This document shows, one piece after another, positions 1 through 9,054 of a stretch of DNA of 64,000 nt (positions within the stretch are counted from its first letter, which is position 1; each line of letters begins with the position of its first letter). Source of the DNA: Bordetella parapertussis (GTDB lineage Bacteria; Pseudomonadota; Gammaproteobacteria; Burkholderiales; SG8-39); NCBI GenBank assembly GCA_945862265.1, contig CAMAXP010000001.1, positions 114,188-178,187 of the forward strand, in the 5' to 3' direction. Below the pieces are notes generated by a model, which worked only from the letters and a program-made list of their open reading frames with translations, was not told the DNA's origin and ran no database searches. The translations under genes and the position numbers were made by a program.

Positions 1-29
1 TAGAGTTCCATCCATGCAGTCTACGCGTT

Positions 30-821
30 CTAGCGGTGGTCGGGCTCGATGCTGCCGTTGACTACGCGAACGTGATCCCCAGCGCGCCAGGTGGGCGCGG
101 AAGCCAGCGTGACGGTGCGGCGCGAACCGTCCTCCATGAGCACACCAACCTCATAGGACTTCGTGGTGCGGGCGTTCTTTTCGATCGCGTTGCCCGCAAA
201 GGCACCGCCCGCGGCGCCGAGCACGGTGGCGACCTTGTTGCCGGCGCCATTGCCGATCTGGTGGCCGAGGATCAGGCCGCCGATGCCGCCGGCTACCGCG
301 CCGAGGCCCGTGCCTTCGCCTTTCTTCGTGACCTCCCGCATCGACTCGACAGTGCCGCAGTCGTAGCACATGGGCCGGGGCGCGACCGCAGGTGCGGGCG
401 GCGGCGCAGGGCGGAAGTCCGGCGGCACCGGAGGATAGGTGCCTGGCGCGGGGGCTTGGGCGACCTGTACCGGCTCCGGTTGCGGTGCAGGAGGGGCGAC
501 GGCCACCGGAGGCGCGGCCGCGGGCTTAGGCTTCGGCGTGGCTTTTGCTACGGGCTTGGCTACGGGCTTGGCCACGGGCGCTGGTGCGGGTTCCGGGGCG
601 GCGACCGCAACGGGTTGCGCGGTGGGCGCTGGCGTCGGTGTAACTGCGGCCGCGACTGCGGGGGCTTGTGCAGTCAAGGTCGGCTGCGCGGGCTGTGCGC
701 CACCTTTGGGCAGCAGCCCCGTCATTGCGGCCACGCCAACGCCGGACGCGATGATGACAGCGACGGCGGCAGTAGCCAGGAGCGGATGCAGGCCGGGACG
801 GGGTGCGGTTTGGGTTTCCAT
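30..821 (-). CDS. Glycine-zipper envelope protein with N-terminal membrane anchor
   Basis: Predicted 263-residue envelope protein. A hydrophobic segment near residues 15-38 looks like a signal anchor. It is followed by a long Ala/Pro linker (about residues 40-145) that includes three tandem PVAK units. A CYDCG pair follows, then a glycine-zipper 2TM-type segment (about residues 170-215, rich in GxxxG spacing). The final 45 residues resemble the soluble tail of SlyB/17-kDa-antigen-like proteins. There is no lipobox, so it is probably anchored by the N-terminal helix, with the linker spanning periplasm. The family is associated with outer-membrane integrity; the specific function is unknown. 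It is transcribed alone, divergent from nothing visible on its right and downstream of lysS. Confidence 0.75.
   Translation of the reverse strand: METQTAPRPGLHPLLATAAVAVIIASGVGVAAMTGLLPKGGAQPAQPTLTAQAPAVAAAVTPTPAPTAQPVAVAAPEPAPAPVAKPVAKPVAKATPKPKPAAAPPVAVAPPAPQPEPVQVAQAPAPGTYPPVPPDFRPAPPPAPAVAPRPMCYDCGTVESMREVTKKGEGTGLGAVAGGIGGLILGHQIGNGAGNKVATVLGAAGGAFAGNAIEKNARTTKSYEVGVLMEDGSRRTVTLASAPTWRAGDHVRVVNGSIEPDHR
547..582 (-). repeat. Three 12-bp tandem repeats encoding PVAK units
   Basis: Three 12-bp copies (547-558, 559-570, 571-582) of a gcyacgggcttg-type unit lie inside the glycine-zipper protein gene. They encode PVAK-PVAK-PVAK in the linker. The first two copies are identical and the third differs slightly. 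The repeat is in frame, so slippage would change linker length without breaking the gene. Confidence 0.7.
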
Positions 822-918
822 TGCGTTCTCCTTGTGTGCTGCTTGGACAACGCAAACGCTACCCTCCGCGGCCCCGCGCGGAGGTGAGCAATTGTTACCG
901 GATGTTGCTGAAGTGTGT

Positions 919-2442
919 CTAGGTTTCCGGCCGCATTTGCGGGAACAGGATGACGTCGCGGATCGAGGGGCTGTCCGTGAGGATCATCACGAGCCGGTCC
1001 ACGCCGATGCCCGCGCCGGCGGTGGGCGGCAGCCCGTACTCCAGCGCGCGGATGTAGTCGGCGTCGTAGAACATCGCCTCCTGGTCCCCGGCGTCCTTCT
1101 TCTGCGCCTGCTCGAGGAAGCGCGCGGCCTGGTCCTCGGGATCGTTCAGCTCCGAGAAGCCGTTGGCCATCTCCTTGGCGTCGATGAACAGTTCGAAGCG
1201 ATCCACGAGTTCCGGGTCGCGGTCGGCGCGGCGCGCGAGGGGTGAAACCTCCGCCGGGTACTCGGTGACGAACGTCGGGTCGATGAGGTGCTTTTCGGCG
1301 ACGGCCTCGAACAGCATCAGCTGCAACGAGCCCCAGCCGTGGTGGCCTTCGACTGCCCCGCCCAGCTGCTTCACGCGCGACTCGAGGAATTTCCGGTCGC
1401 GCAGGTCGGCCGTGGCGCTCTGCGGGTCGTACTTGCGGATCGCCTCAGGGATAGGCAGGCGGGTGAAGGCCTTGCCGAAATCGAGCGCGGTGCCCTGGTA
1501 GGTGACGTGCTCGGTGCCGAGCGCCTTCAGCGCGGCATTGCGCACGATCTTCTCGGTCAGGGTCATCATGTACTCCACCGTTTCGTAGGCGCAGTACATC
1601 TCCATCATCGTGAACTCGGGGTTGTGCCGCGTGGACATGCCCTCGTTCCTGAAGTTGCGGTTGATCTCGAACACGCGCTCCATGCCGCCGACCACCAGCC
1701 GCTTGAGGTACAGCTCCGGCGCGATGCGCAGGAAGAGTTCCATGTCGAGGGCGTTGTGGTGGGTCTTGAAGGGGCGCGCCGCGGCGCCGCCGGGGATGGA
1801 GTGCATCATCGGCGTCTCGACTTCGAGGAAGCCTTCGGTGACCATCGTTTCGCGGATCGACTGCACGATGCGCGAGCGGTCGGCGAAGACCTTGCGCGAG
1901 CCTTCGTTGACGATCAGGTCCACGTAGCGCTGGCGATAGCGGACTTCCTGGTCCGACAAGCCGTGGAATTTCTCCGGCAGCGGGCGCAGCGCCTTGGTGA
2001 GCAGGCGCAACTGCGAGGCCTGCACCGTGAGCTCGCCCTTGTTGGTCTTGAAGATCATGCCGGAGACGCCGACGATGTCGCCGAGGTCCCAGTGCTTGAA
2101 GGCGTCGTGCACGGTCTCGCCGGTGATGTCGTTCGACACGTAGATCTGGATCCGGCCCGAGCCGTCCTGCAGCGTGGCGAAGCTCGCCTTGCCCATCACG
2201 CGCTTGAGCACCATGCGGCCGGCTACGGTGGCCGTGGCCTTCTTCTCCTCGAGCGCGGGTTTGTCGAACGCCCCGAACTCGGCGGTCAGCGCGTCCATCG
2301 CGTGCACGCGGCGGAAGTCGTTGGGGAATACGCCGCCTGCTTCACGCAGTTTTGCGAGCTTCTCGCGCCGCTCGGCGATGATCCTGTTCTCGTCCTGCGG
2401 CTCGGCCTGCGGCTGCGCGGACGATTGCTTTTGCTCGCTCAT
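919..2442 (-). CDS. lysS: Lysyl-tRNA synthetase, class II
   Basis: LysS charges tRNA-Lys with lysine in the cytoplasm. The 507-residue length is normal for bacterial class II LysRS. The N-terminal third carries the OB-fold anticodon-binding domain ([20 protein letters not shown] region). The catalytic domain follows with the class II motifs: motif 1 around EVETPMM, motif 2 around [15 protein letters not shown], and motif 3 [11 protein letters not shown] near the C-terminus. The ATG lies 1 nt past the prfB stop, so prfB-lysS form a tightly coupled operon. This order is common in proteobacteria. Confidence 0.98.
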   Translation of the reverse strand: MSEQKQSSAQPQAEPQDENRIIAERREKLAKLREAGGVFPNDFRRVHAMDALTAEFGAFDKPALEEKKATATVAGRMVLKRVMGKASFATLQDGSGRIQIYVSNDITGETVHDAFKHWDLGDIVGVSGMIFKTNKGELTVQASQLRLLTKALRPLPEKFHGLSDQEVRYRQRYVDLIVNEGSRKVFADRSRIVQSIRETMVTEGFLEVETPMMHSIPGGAAARPFKTHHNALDMELFLRIAPELYLKRLVVGGMERVFEINRNFRNEGMSTRHNPEFTMMEMYCAYETVEYMMTLTEKIVRNAALKALGTEHVTYQGTALDFGKAFTRLPIPEAIRKYDPQSATADLRDRKFLESRVKQLGGAVEGHHGWGSLQLMLFEAVAEKHLIDPTFVTEYPAEVSPLARRADRDPELVDRFELFIDAKEMANGFSELNDPEDQAARFLEQAQKKDAGDQEAMFYDADYIRALEYGLPPTAGAGIGVDRLVMILTDSPSIRDVILFPQMRPET

Positions 2443-2443
2443 G

Positions 2444-3548
2444 TCAAACCCCTTGCTTCAGGCTGGCGGTGATGAAGTCGTCCAGGTCGCCGTCGAGCAC
2501 GCCCTGGGTGTTGCCGATCTCGACGTTCGTGCGCAAATCCTTGATCCGCGACTGGTCGAGAACGTAGGAGCGGATCTGGTGGCCCCAGCCGATGTCGGTC
2601 TTGGAGTCCTCGAGCTTGTCCTGCTCGGCCTGGCGCTTGCGCAGTTCGACTTCGTAGAGCTTCGACTTCAGCATCGCCATCGCCTCTGCGCGGTTGCGGT
2701 GCTGGGAGCGGTCGTTCTGGCACTGCACGACGATGTTCGTGGGCAGGTGCGTGATGCGCACCGCGGAGTCGGTCTTGTTGATGTGCTGGCCGCCCGCGCC
2801 CGAGGCGCGGTAGGTGTCGATGCGCAGGTCCGCCGGGTTGATCTCGACTTCGATCGAATCGTCGACCTCGGGGTAGATGAACACGCTGGCAAACGAAGTG
2901 TGGCGCCGCGCGTTCGAATCGAACGGCGACTTCCTCACCAGGCGGTGCACGCCCGTCTCGGTGCGCAGCGTTCCGTAGGCATAGTCGCCCGTGACCTTGA
3001 TCGTCGCGCCCTTGATGCCGGCGACTTCGCCGTCGGACTGCTCGAGGATCTCGACCGCGAAGCCGCGTTTCTCGCAGAAGCGCAGGTACATGCGCTCGAG
3101 CATCGAGGCCCAGTCCTGCGCCTCGGTGCCGCCCGAGCCGGCCTGGATGTCGACGAAGCAGTTGGCCGGATCCATCGGGTTGTTGAACATGCGCTGGAAT
3201 TCAAGCCGCGCGACCTGCTTCTCGATCGCCTTGACGTCGGATTCGACGCTCACCAGCGTTTCGTCGTCGTTCTCCTCGCGCGACATGCCGAAGAGTTCGC
3301 GTGAGTCAGTCAGGACGGAGGCGATCTGCGTGAGGCTGCCGACGGTGGCGTCGAGCGACTTCTTTTCCCGGCCGAGGTCCTGGGCGCGCTTCTGGTCGTT
3401 CCAGGCCGCGGGATCCTCGAGCTGCCGGGCGACTTCCTCTAGGCGCTGTTGCTTCGCATCGAAGTCAAAGATACCTCCGCAACTCGGCCGACCGCGCTTC
3501 GAGGTCGGTGAGCAGTGAGGCGAGCTGGTTGATGCGTTCGGCTTCCAT
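2444..3548 (-). CDS. prfB: Peptide chain release factor 2, expressed by programmed +1 frameshift
   Basis: RF2 recognises UGA/UAA and triggers peptide release. The ATG at 3548 opens a short zero frame ([19 protein letters not shown]...RRYL) that ends at an in-frame TGA. Reading continues after a +1 shift at CTT-TGA-C (3470-3464) into [12 protein letters not shown] and the rest of RF2, giving about 367 residues. The GGQ peptidyl-hydrolase motif is visible as [15 protein letters not shown], and the codon-recognition region lies upstream of it. The long open frame extending upstream to 4318 is antisense read-through and is not part of the gene. Both parts must be joined in annotation. Confidence 0.97.
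3464..3470 (-). other. RF2 programmed +1 frameshift site
   Basis: The slippery heptamer CTTTGAC (read 3470 to 3464) is preceded by an internal Shine-Dalgarno-like GGAGG three bases upstream (CGGAGGTATCTTTGAC), the classical arrangement for RF2 autoregulation. Low RF2 slows termination at the TGA and favours the shift. Seen directly; the mechanism is known from the family. Confidence 0.95.
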
Positions 3549-3583
3549 GGGGCTTTGTCTTGGTCTAGCGCTGGGAGGGGCGG

Positions 3584-3589
3584 ATTATA
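3584..3589 (-). promoter_or_regulatory. Candidate -10 element for prfB-lysS
   Basis: Read on the minus strand, TATAAT lies about 36 bp upstream of the prfB ATG. No good -35 hexamer is visible 16-18 bp further upstream (TAAGGG-like only), so this is a tentative promoter. Confidence 0.4.
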
Positions 3590-3652
3590 CAGCCGGGGGG
3601 GCTGTACCCTTAGAATGGCGGAAGTGTCTTGTCCCATGGGTCCAGAAAGCAG

Positions 3653-4297
3653 ATGAAGCACATTCGAAATTTTTCCGGCGTCCTGTTGCTGTACATGTTC
3701 TTCCCGGGATTGCACGCGGCCCTGCCGATCCCCGAGATCCCGATGTACGGCGATCCCGCGCGTGCCGCCAACCTCAAGGAAAGCGACAAGGCGTTCATCG
3801 CCTCGCTCGAACAGTCGGGCAAGAGCCGGCAGGCGGTCGCCAAGGAGGTCCTGCGCGCCGCGTGGGCCCTCTACCAGAACCTCGAGTACGGCCCGGCGAT
3901 GCGCAAGTTCAATCAGGCCTGGCTGCTCGACCCCGAGAACGGGGATGCCTTTCATGGCTTTGCGGTTATCTCGCTGGTGCGCGACAAGGCGATCGTCGAG
4001 ACCGAGGGGTTCTTCAAGCAAGCCCTCTCCAAGCCCGGGGTCAACCCGAATGTCTATGTGGATTACGGGCGCTTCCTGTGGATAGGGAACCGCCTGGAGG
4101 AAAGCCTCGCCCAGCTGCACAAGGCACTGGAGCTCGCGCCCAAGGTGCACAACGCCCGCTCGAACATTGCGCTGGTGCATTACAAGCAGCGCGATTACGC
4201 CAAGGCCTGCGAATTCGCGCGGTCCGCCAAGGCGAACGGCGACGACCTGCAGCCCGGGTTCCTCGACGAGATGTGCGCCAAGGGAGCGACCGGGTGA
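3653..4297 (+). CDS. Secreted TPR-repeat protein
   Basis: Predicted 214-residue exported protein. The ATG at 3653 is preferred over the upstream TTG because it places a clean signal peptide (MKHIRNF, hydrophobic LLLYMFF, then LHA-A) at the N-terminus and has a GAAAG upstream. The mature part contains tetratricopeptide-like helices from about residue 60 to 200 ([28 protein letters not shown] and later [17 protein letters not shown]), which usually mediate protein-protein contact. Its stop overlaps the GTG of the next small gene, so the two are translationally coupled. The partner and process are unknown. Confidence 0.75.
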   Translation: MKHIRNFSGVLLLYMFFPGLHAALPIPEIPMYGDPARAANLKESDKAFIASLEQSGKSRQAVAKEVLRAAWALYQNLEYGPAMRKFNQAWLLDPENGDAFHGFAVISLVRDKAIVETEGFFKQALSKPGVNPNVYVDYGRFLWIGNRLEESLAQLHKALELAPKVHNARSNIALVHYKQRDYAKACEFARSAKANGDDLQPGFLDEMCAKGATG

Positions 4298-4530
4298 GCG
4301 AAGCCCGTCTGTCCGCATCCGAATATTCGGCGTGGCGCGCGAAGCTGGCGGTGGTGTTCGCGTTGCGCGTGGCCTGCGCGGGCGGCGTCATCTGGCTATG
4401 GGATGACCTCGATTCCCTGCAGAAGGCCGTGGCGATCGCGGTGGTGGCAGTCGTCGTGCCCAGGCTGACGTCCGTGCGCCGGATGCTCGTGCCCTACGAG
4501 CGCTACGTTGCCGAAGGGCTGCCCAAGTAA
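4294..4530 (+). CDS. Small two-helix membrane protein
   Basis: A 78-residue protein starting at GTG 4294, which overlaps the TGA of the preceding TPR gene in the GTGA arrangement. Two hydrophobic stretches are visible: [17 protein letters not shown] and [14 protein letters not shown]. They are separated by a short acidic/Gln loop, suggesting a hairpin inner-membrane protein. No family is recognised. The coupling suggests it is expressed with, and may anchor or accompany, the TPR protein. Confidence 0.6.
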   Translation: MSEARLSASEYSAWRAKLAVVFALRVACAGGVIWLWDDLDSLQKAVAIAVVAVVVPRLTSVRRMLVPYERYVAEGLPK

Positions 4531-4623
4531 GGCCTAACGGCCCGGCGCGAGGTGTAGTCCTCGGCGATGTTGTCTTCGAAATACGCATACGCGCTTGCTA
4601 TCCATGCCAGCCTCCCCGGTCCT

Positions 4624-5502
4624 TTACTTGTCCGCCGGACTTGCGCTCCAGGCGGAGCGTGCCCCGGTGGCCTCGACTGACCCCTCGATCGCGGCGCGTT
4701 CCACCGTGCCATTGAATACCAGGGGGCGGGCGCGATCGACCGGGAGCGTGAACGAGAGGGTTTTACCGACGAGCTTTGCATTTTCGATCGGCACCTCGCG
4801 ACCGCCGACCTTCGCCATGCCGCCGATCTTCTGCATCTGCTGCTTGAGTTCGATCGAGATCGGTTGCTTCGACACCGCCGGCGCAACCTTGATGGTCCAG
4901 CGGCCCTCGACCTTCGCGGGCACGACGTAAAGGTAGATGATGGTCGTGGTGACCCCGCTGATCTTGATCTTGTCCTCGAGGTCGAAGACCTTGGTTTCCT
5001 CCGGGATCCAGCCGCTGAGCCCGTAGTCGTGCGACAGGATGCGCGTGCCGGGCTTCAGTTCCGCCTGCAGCTTGTCCGACAGCATGTTTACCGTGTTGGG
5101 CAGCAGGTACATCGTGAGGACGGTCGCCTGCGAGATGTCGGTCTTGAAGAGATCCTGCTTGATGAACTTCACGCGGTCCGCGAGCCCCTCGTTCTTCGCC
5201 GCCTCGTTGGAGAGTTTCACCAGGTTGTCCTGGATCTCCACGCCGAAGCCGCGTGCGCCGTAGACCTTGGCCGCGGTCAGCACAATGCGCCCGTCGCCGG
5301 ACCCCAGGTCGATGACGAAGTCGCCCGGGCCGATGCCCGCGACCTTCAGCATGTCGGCCACCACGCTCTGTGGCGAGGGCACGTACGGCCCGGCGTTGAT
5401 TTGCTGCGCGACTGCGGCCGCCATGAAGAGCCAGCCGGTAAGCAGGCAGGCTATGCGCACGATGGAAGCGGGGGCGATGTGGTGGGCGAGGTGCAGGACC
5501 AT
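4624..5502 (-). CDS. Exported SAM-dependent methyltransferase-fold protein
   Basis: A 292-residue class I methyltransferase-fold protein. The SAM-binding motif I is DLGSGDGRIV (about residues 66-75), followed by GVEIQ at the end of strand 2 and KQDLF in the position of motif III. Unusually, the N-terminus has a signal-peptide-like segment (CLLTGWLFMAAAVAQQ), so it may act in the periplasm or be membrane-tethered. The C-terminal 100 residues form a beta-rich extension (IIYLYVVPAKVEGRWTIKVAP). It lies 17 nt downstream of recJ on the same strand. The substrate is unknown. Confidence 0.7.
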   Translation of the reverse strand: MVLHLAHHIAPASIVRIACLLTGWLFMAAAVAQQINAGPYVPSPQSVVADMLKVAGIGPGDFVIDLGSGDGRIVLTAAKVYGARGFGVEIQDNLVKLSNEAAKNEGLADRVKFIKQDLFKTDISQATVLTMYLLPNTVNMLSDKLQAELKPGTRILSHDYGLSGWIPEETKVFDLEDKIKISGVTTTIIYLYVVPAKVEGRWTIKVAPAVSKQPISIELKQQMQKIGGMAKVGGREVPIENAKLVGKTLSFTLPVDRARPLVFNGTVERAAIEGSVEATGARSAWSASPADK

Positions 5503-5519
5503 GGGATGTGCTCAGGCTT

Positions 5520-7235
5520 TCAGGAGAGGGGTTCCGCGTGCTCGACGTTGACCTGCACGCTCTTCAGTCCGTTGTATTCGTTCACGCTCAACCGGTAGGC
5601 CGCGCGGATGCGGGAGGGGAGCGCGTCGAGCGAGTTGAAGCGGATGGCTTCGATGCGCCGGCCTTCCCGCACAAGGCGCAGCTTGGTGTGCTTGCCGCCG
5701 ACGATGCGCTGGGAAACGACTTCGAATGTATCGCAGAACAGCGGCTGTGGAAACCCTTGCCCCCAGATCTGGTTCTCGACGATCTGCGCCATTTCGAGCG
5801 TGAGGTAGGCGATCTCGAGTTCGCCGTCGGTCTCGACGATCCGCTCCAGCGCGGCGGGGGCGATCATCTCGCCCGCAGCCGCCTCGAACGCGGCCGCAAA
5901 GCGCGCCAGGTCCGCCTCGCGGATCGTCAGCCCGGCGGCCTGCGCGTGGCCGCCGAAGCGTACGATCAACCCGGCTTCGCGCTTGGAGACGAGGTCGAGG
6001 CAATCGCGCAGGTGCAGGCCGCTGATGGAGCGGCCCGAGCCGCGCAGCATCCCGGTGAGGCCCGCCTCGGTGGCGCGTGCGAACGCCACCACAGGGCGAT
6101 GAAGCCTGTCCTTGATGCGCGAGGCGAGGATCCCGACCACGCCCTGGTGCCAGTCGGGGTGGAACAGGGACACGCCCGGCCCCGGTGTTTCGGGCAGTTC
6201 GGTGACCGCTTCGAGCGCCGCTTCGAGCATGCCGCCTTCGATGGTGCGCCGCTCGCGGTTGAGGTCGTCGAGCTGCTTGGTGCAGTTCGCCGCGCGCCCG
6301 GGGTCGTCGGTAATGAGGCATTCGATGCCCAGGCCCATGTCCGAGAGCCGTCCCGCCGCGTTCAGGCGCGGGCCCATGACGAAGCCGAAGTCGAAGGCGG
6401 TGGCCTTGCGCGGATCGCGACCGGCGACCTGCATCAGCGCAACGAGGCCGGCCTTGCCCTTGCCATCGCGCAATCGCTTCAGCCCGTGGCCCACGAGGAT
6501 GCGGTTGTTGGCATCCAGTGAGACGACATCGGCCACCGTGCCGAGCGCGACGAGATCGGTGAGGGTCGAGAGGTTGGGTTCGCCGTTCGGGAACTGCGTG
6601 CCCTTGAAGGTGCCGCGCTTGCGCAACTCCGCACGCAGCGCAAGCATCACGTAGAACATCACGCCCACCCCGGCGATGCTCTTGCTCGGGAAAGTGCAGC
6701 CCGCCTGGTTCGGGTTGACGATGCAGGCCGCGGCCGGCAGTTCGGCGCCCGGGAGATGGTGGTCGGTGACCAGCGTCGCGATACCAAGCTCATTTGCGCG
6801 CGCCACGCCTTCGACGCTCGCGATGCCGTTGTCGACGGTCACGATCAGGTCGGGCTGCATCTTTGCAGCGAGGTCGACGAGTTCCGGCGACAGGCCGTAG
6901 CCGAGCTCGAAGCGGTTCGGCACCAGGTACTCCACCTGCGCGCCGAACGCGCGCAGCGCACGGATGCCGACCGCGCATGCAGTGGCGCCGTCGCAGTCGT
7001 AGTCCGCGACGATCAGGATCCGCTTCCTGCCTTCGATCGCGTCGGCAAGGAGCTTTGCGGCCTCCGGCGCGTGCAGCAACTGGTTGGGCGAGAGCAGCCG
7101 CGCCGGATCCGTCTCGAGCTCTGCGGCCGAGCGGATCTTGCGCGCGGCATAGATGCGGGCGAGCACCGGGTGCATGCCGCTGCGGACCAGTGCGAGGCGG
7201 TCGGCTTCGGCGTAAGGGCGGGTGAGGATGGTCAT
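5520..7235 (-). CDS. recJ: Single-stranded-DNA-specific exonuclease RecJ
   Basis: RecJ degrades single-stranded DNA 5' to 3' in recombination and repair. The protein is 571 residues. The DHH phosphoesterase core shows VADYDCDGATA, VTVDNGI and VTDHHLPG metal-binding motifs. The DHHA1 domain shows RFGGHAQAAGL, and a C-terminal OB-like domain follows. The start is ATG 7235, preceded by GGAGGAG at good spacing; the 52 residues readable upstream are not family-like. It ends 17 nt before the exported methyltransferase gene. The ancestral neighbour rpfE is separated from it here by an inserted ORF6N gene. Confidence 0.95.
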   Translation of the reverse strand: MTILTRPYAEADRLALVRSGMHPVLARIYAARKIRSAAELETDPARLLSPNQLLHAPEAAKLLADAIEGRKRILIVADYDCDGATACAVGIRALRAFGAQVEYLVPNRFELGYGLSPELVDLAAKMQPDLIVTVDNGIASVEGVARANELGIATLVTDHHLPGAELPAAACIVNPNQAGCTFPSKSIAGVGVMFYVMLALRAELRKRGTFKGTQFPNGEPNLSTLTDLVALGTVADVVSLDANNRILVGHGLKRLRDGKGKAGLVALMQVAGRDPRKATAFDFGFVMGPRLNAAGRLSDMGLGIECLITDDPGRAANCTKQLDDLNRERRTIEGGMLEAALEAVTELPETPGPGVSLFHPDWHQGVVGILASRIKDRLHRPVVAFARATEAGLTGMLRGSGRSISGLHLRDCLDLVSKREAGLIVRFGGHAQAAGLTIREADLARFAAAFEAAAGEMIAPAALERIVETDGELEIAYLTLEMAQIVENQIWGQGFPQPLFCDTFEVVSQRIVGGKHTKLRLVREGRRIEAIRFNSLDALPSRIRAAYRLSVNEYNGLKSVQVNVEHAEPLS

Positions 7236-7281
7236 ATCTCCTCCGCCGTTTCGACGAATCGCGCGGAGATCTTGAACGCGA

Positions 7282-7896
7282 TCACTCGTCGTCTTTGATA
7301 AAGCCGATTCGCCGCTTAGGCGGATCCGGTGGCGGCTCCAGCAAAGGCAGTAATTTCTGGTAAATGTCGCGCAGCGCTGTGTCGTGCTCAAGCAGGGATT
7401 GGTCGATTTCGGCGAGGCGCTTGAGGATTGCAGTATTGGCGGCGACCTGCTCCCGCATGCGGACGAAGGCGCGAATGACGAACACGCTCATTTGGGTCGC
7501 GTGCTCGCTGCGCAAGATGTTTGCGGCCATCAGCGCGCCGTGCTCGGTAAAGGCCCAGGGAAGGTACTTGCGGCTACGTTTCGAACCGATAACAGATTGT
7601 GATCGGTTTCTTAAAAGTTCTTTTGAATCAATTTCATGCGATCTTGAGATCACAGGCTGTGATCTCAAAGTTACGGTCTCGGACTCGGTAAGTTGGAACG
7701 CAAAGTCATCCGGAAATCGGCCCGAATTTCTCTTGAAGGCTTGGTTAAAGGCACTGGTCGTAACCCCATAAAGTTGTGCCAGGTCAGCGTCAAGCACGAC
7801 CCTTTGGCTCCGGACGCGCACGATCAATGGTTCGATCCTGTCCGGCGCCCGGGCCGATTTCGATGCGGGAGGATTCTTCCGGTTCGGTGTCGCCAT
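7282..7896 (-). CDS. ORF6N-domain DNA-binding protein
   Basis: A 204-residue protein with an ORF6N domain (about residues 20-130: VVLDADLAQLYGVTTSAFNQAFKRN, FPDDFAFQLTE, AFTEHGALMAA) and a coiled-coil tail. ORF6N proteins are typical of phages and mobile islands and are presumed DNA-binding. The gene interrupts the usual recJ-rpfE adjacency. The 129 bp upstream of it is strongly AT-rich against a GC-rich genome, consistent with horizontal arrival. Residues about 70-105 contain a repeated RSQxVI motif encoded by palindromic DNA. Its cellular role is unknown. Confidence 0.8.
   Translation of the reverse strand: MATPNRKNPPASKSARAPDRIEPLIVRVRSQRVVLDADLAQLYGVTTSAFNQAFKRNSGRFPDDFAFQLTESETVTLRSQPVISRSHEIDSKELLRNRSQSVIGSKRSRKYLPWAFTEHGALMAANILRSEHATQMSVFVIRAFVRMREQVAANTAILKRLAEIDQSLLEHDTALRDIYQKLLPLLEPPPDPPKRRIGFIKDDE
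7584..7608. repeat. Second inverted repeat inside the ORF6N gene
   Basis: Seven-bp arms (AACCGAT / ATCGGTT) flank an 11-nt centre about 35 bp from the 25-bp palindrome. The centre contains TTGTGATC, echoing the TGTGATCT half-site of the larger palindrome. Confidence 0.5.
7644..7668. repeat. 25-bp perfect palindrome inside the ORF6N gene
   Basis: A perfect inverted repeat has 12-bp arms (TTGAGATCACAG and its complement) around a single central G. It lies in the coding region for the RSQPVISRSHEI segment. It resembles an inserted repeat element or a protein-binding site rather than a constraint of the protein. Confidence 0.85.
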
Positions 7897-8025
7897 GCTT
7901 CTATTCTAATGAATTCTGGATCCGGCGACGTTGTCGATAATATATATCAATTTAAATATATCTATTGACGTGAAACTGGCTCCAGAAGGGCATCTATCGA
8001 AAGTAAAGTTCTGAAATTTCACGGG

Positions 8026-9054
8026 CTACCGATACACGGATAGCGGCTTTGGCCGCCGCCAGAAATGCCGCAGGTCGTTGCGGGTCGATTCGAAGGCGCG
8101 CAATTCGCCGCTGTCCGGCACCAGCACGGTCACCATGCCGATCCGCCCGTCCTTGAGCGCAGCGACCAGCGGCGCGAACCAGCGCTCTTCCAGCTCCGTG
8201 ATCCGCAACCGCCAGCCTTCAAAGTCACCGAGCGCGAGCGGCAGCCGCAGCGTGTCGAGGACGACCAGCTGGCGGCCGTCCTCGGGCAGCCAGCCCAGCC
8301 AGTCGCCGGCATTCGGAGGCAGGGGCCGGTGCCGCAACCCCGCCGCCTGCGCGTACCCGAGCGCCAGTGGGTCGTTCGAGGTGACCGACTGAAACGGCGC
8401 GGCAGTGTCGGAAGGCAGCACTCCCGCACCCCACAGCCACACGCTGTTCACCGCCGGTTCCCCGCGCGACTCGCGCGCTTCGTTGACCGGGTGCTCGTGC
8501 AGCAGCATCTGGATTTCGTTGAGCAGTCCGTGCCAGCGCATGGCGCCGTCGCCCGAAGGCAGGTGCCGGTTGATGTCGCGGCCGGCGACTTCTGCAGGCG
8601 TCTTGGTCCTGAGCCCGGCTGCCGGGATGCCGTCGATTCGAACGCACCAGCGTTCCCCACTGAGCGGGTAGAACGTGAGTTCGCCGCTGAAGTGCCGGTT
8701 CAGCGTCGTGGTCAGGGCTTGGGCATCGGACGCTGTCACGCCGAACGCCGTCGCTGGCACGAGTACCAGCTCGTCGCGGTTGAGCCGCAGGTGGGCCGGG
8801 TCCGCGCGCATCCACGTGGCGTCGCCAGCCGCGCCGCCCGAGGCGGCCAGCGTAAGTGCGCCGGCGGGAATTTCGTCGTCCTCGTCCCCATCGAACGCTT
8901 GCGCCAGCCAGCGTTCCAGCGCTATCGATTCGTCCGACGTGCGCCGACTCCGCGCGAGCAGCAGCTCCAGCGAAGGCAGGCGCAGGTCGGCAAGGGTCGC
9001 AGCGGCCTCCTCGCCCGGCGGCATCAGCCCGGGAACGATCAGCTCGCAGTGCAC
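8026..9054 (-). CDS. RpfE-type protein (phosphoglycerate mutase-like)
   Basis: A 342-residue cytoplasmic protein of the RpfE family, often annotated as an Apg/phosphoglycerate-mutase-like protein in beta- and gammaproteobacteria. Recognisable stretches are ELIVPGLMPP at the start, HGLLNEIQMLLHEHPVN and NSVWLWGAGVLP in the middle, and the C-terminal FWRRPKPL. The start is GTG 9054, giving a 16-bp overlap with the upstream fusion nuclease and implying translational coupling. In Xanthomonas the homologue sits beside recJ in the rpf cluster; here an ORF6N gene separates them. The biochemical activity is not established. Confidence 0.7.
   Translation of the reverse strand: MHCELIVPGLMPPGEEAAATLADLRLPSLELLLARSRRTSDESIALERWLAQAFDGDEDDEIPAGALTLAASGGAAGDATWMRADPAHLRLNRDELVLVPATAFGVTASDAQALTTTLNRHFSGELTFYPLSGERWCVRIDGIPAAGLRTKTPAEVAGRDINRHLPSGDGAMRWHGLLNEIQMLLHEHPVNEARESRGEPAVNSVWLWGAGVLPSDTAAPFQSVTSNDPLALGYAQAAGLRHRPLPPNAGDWLGWLPEDGRQLVVLDTLRLPLALGDFEGWRLRITELEERWFAPLVAALKDGRIGMVTVLVPDSGELRAFESTRNDLRHFWRRPKPLSVYR

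Noticed and set aside
2444..4318. A 624-codon open frame that begins upstream of prfB
   Set aside because: The N-terminal 260 or so residues are antisense to the TPR and small membrane genes and do not resemble RF2. The true gene starts at 3548 and uses the frameshift.
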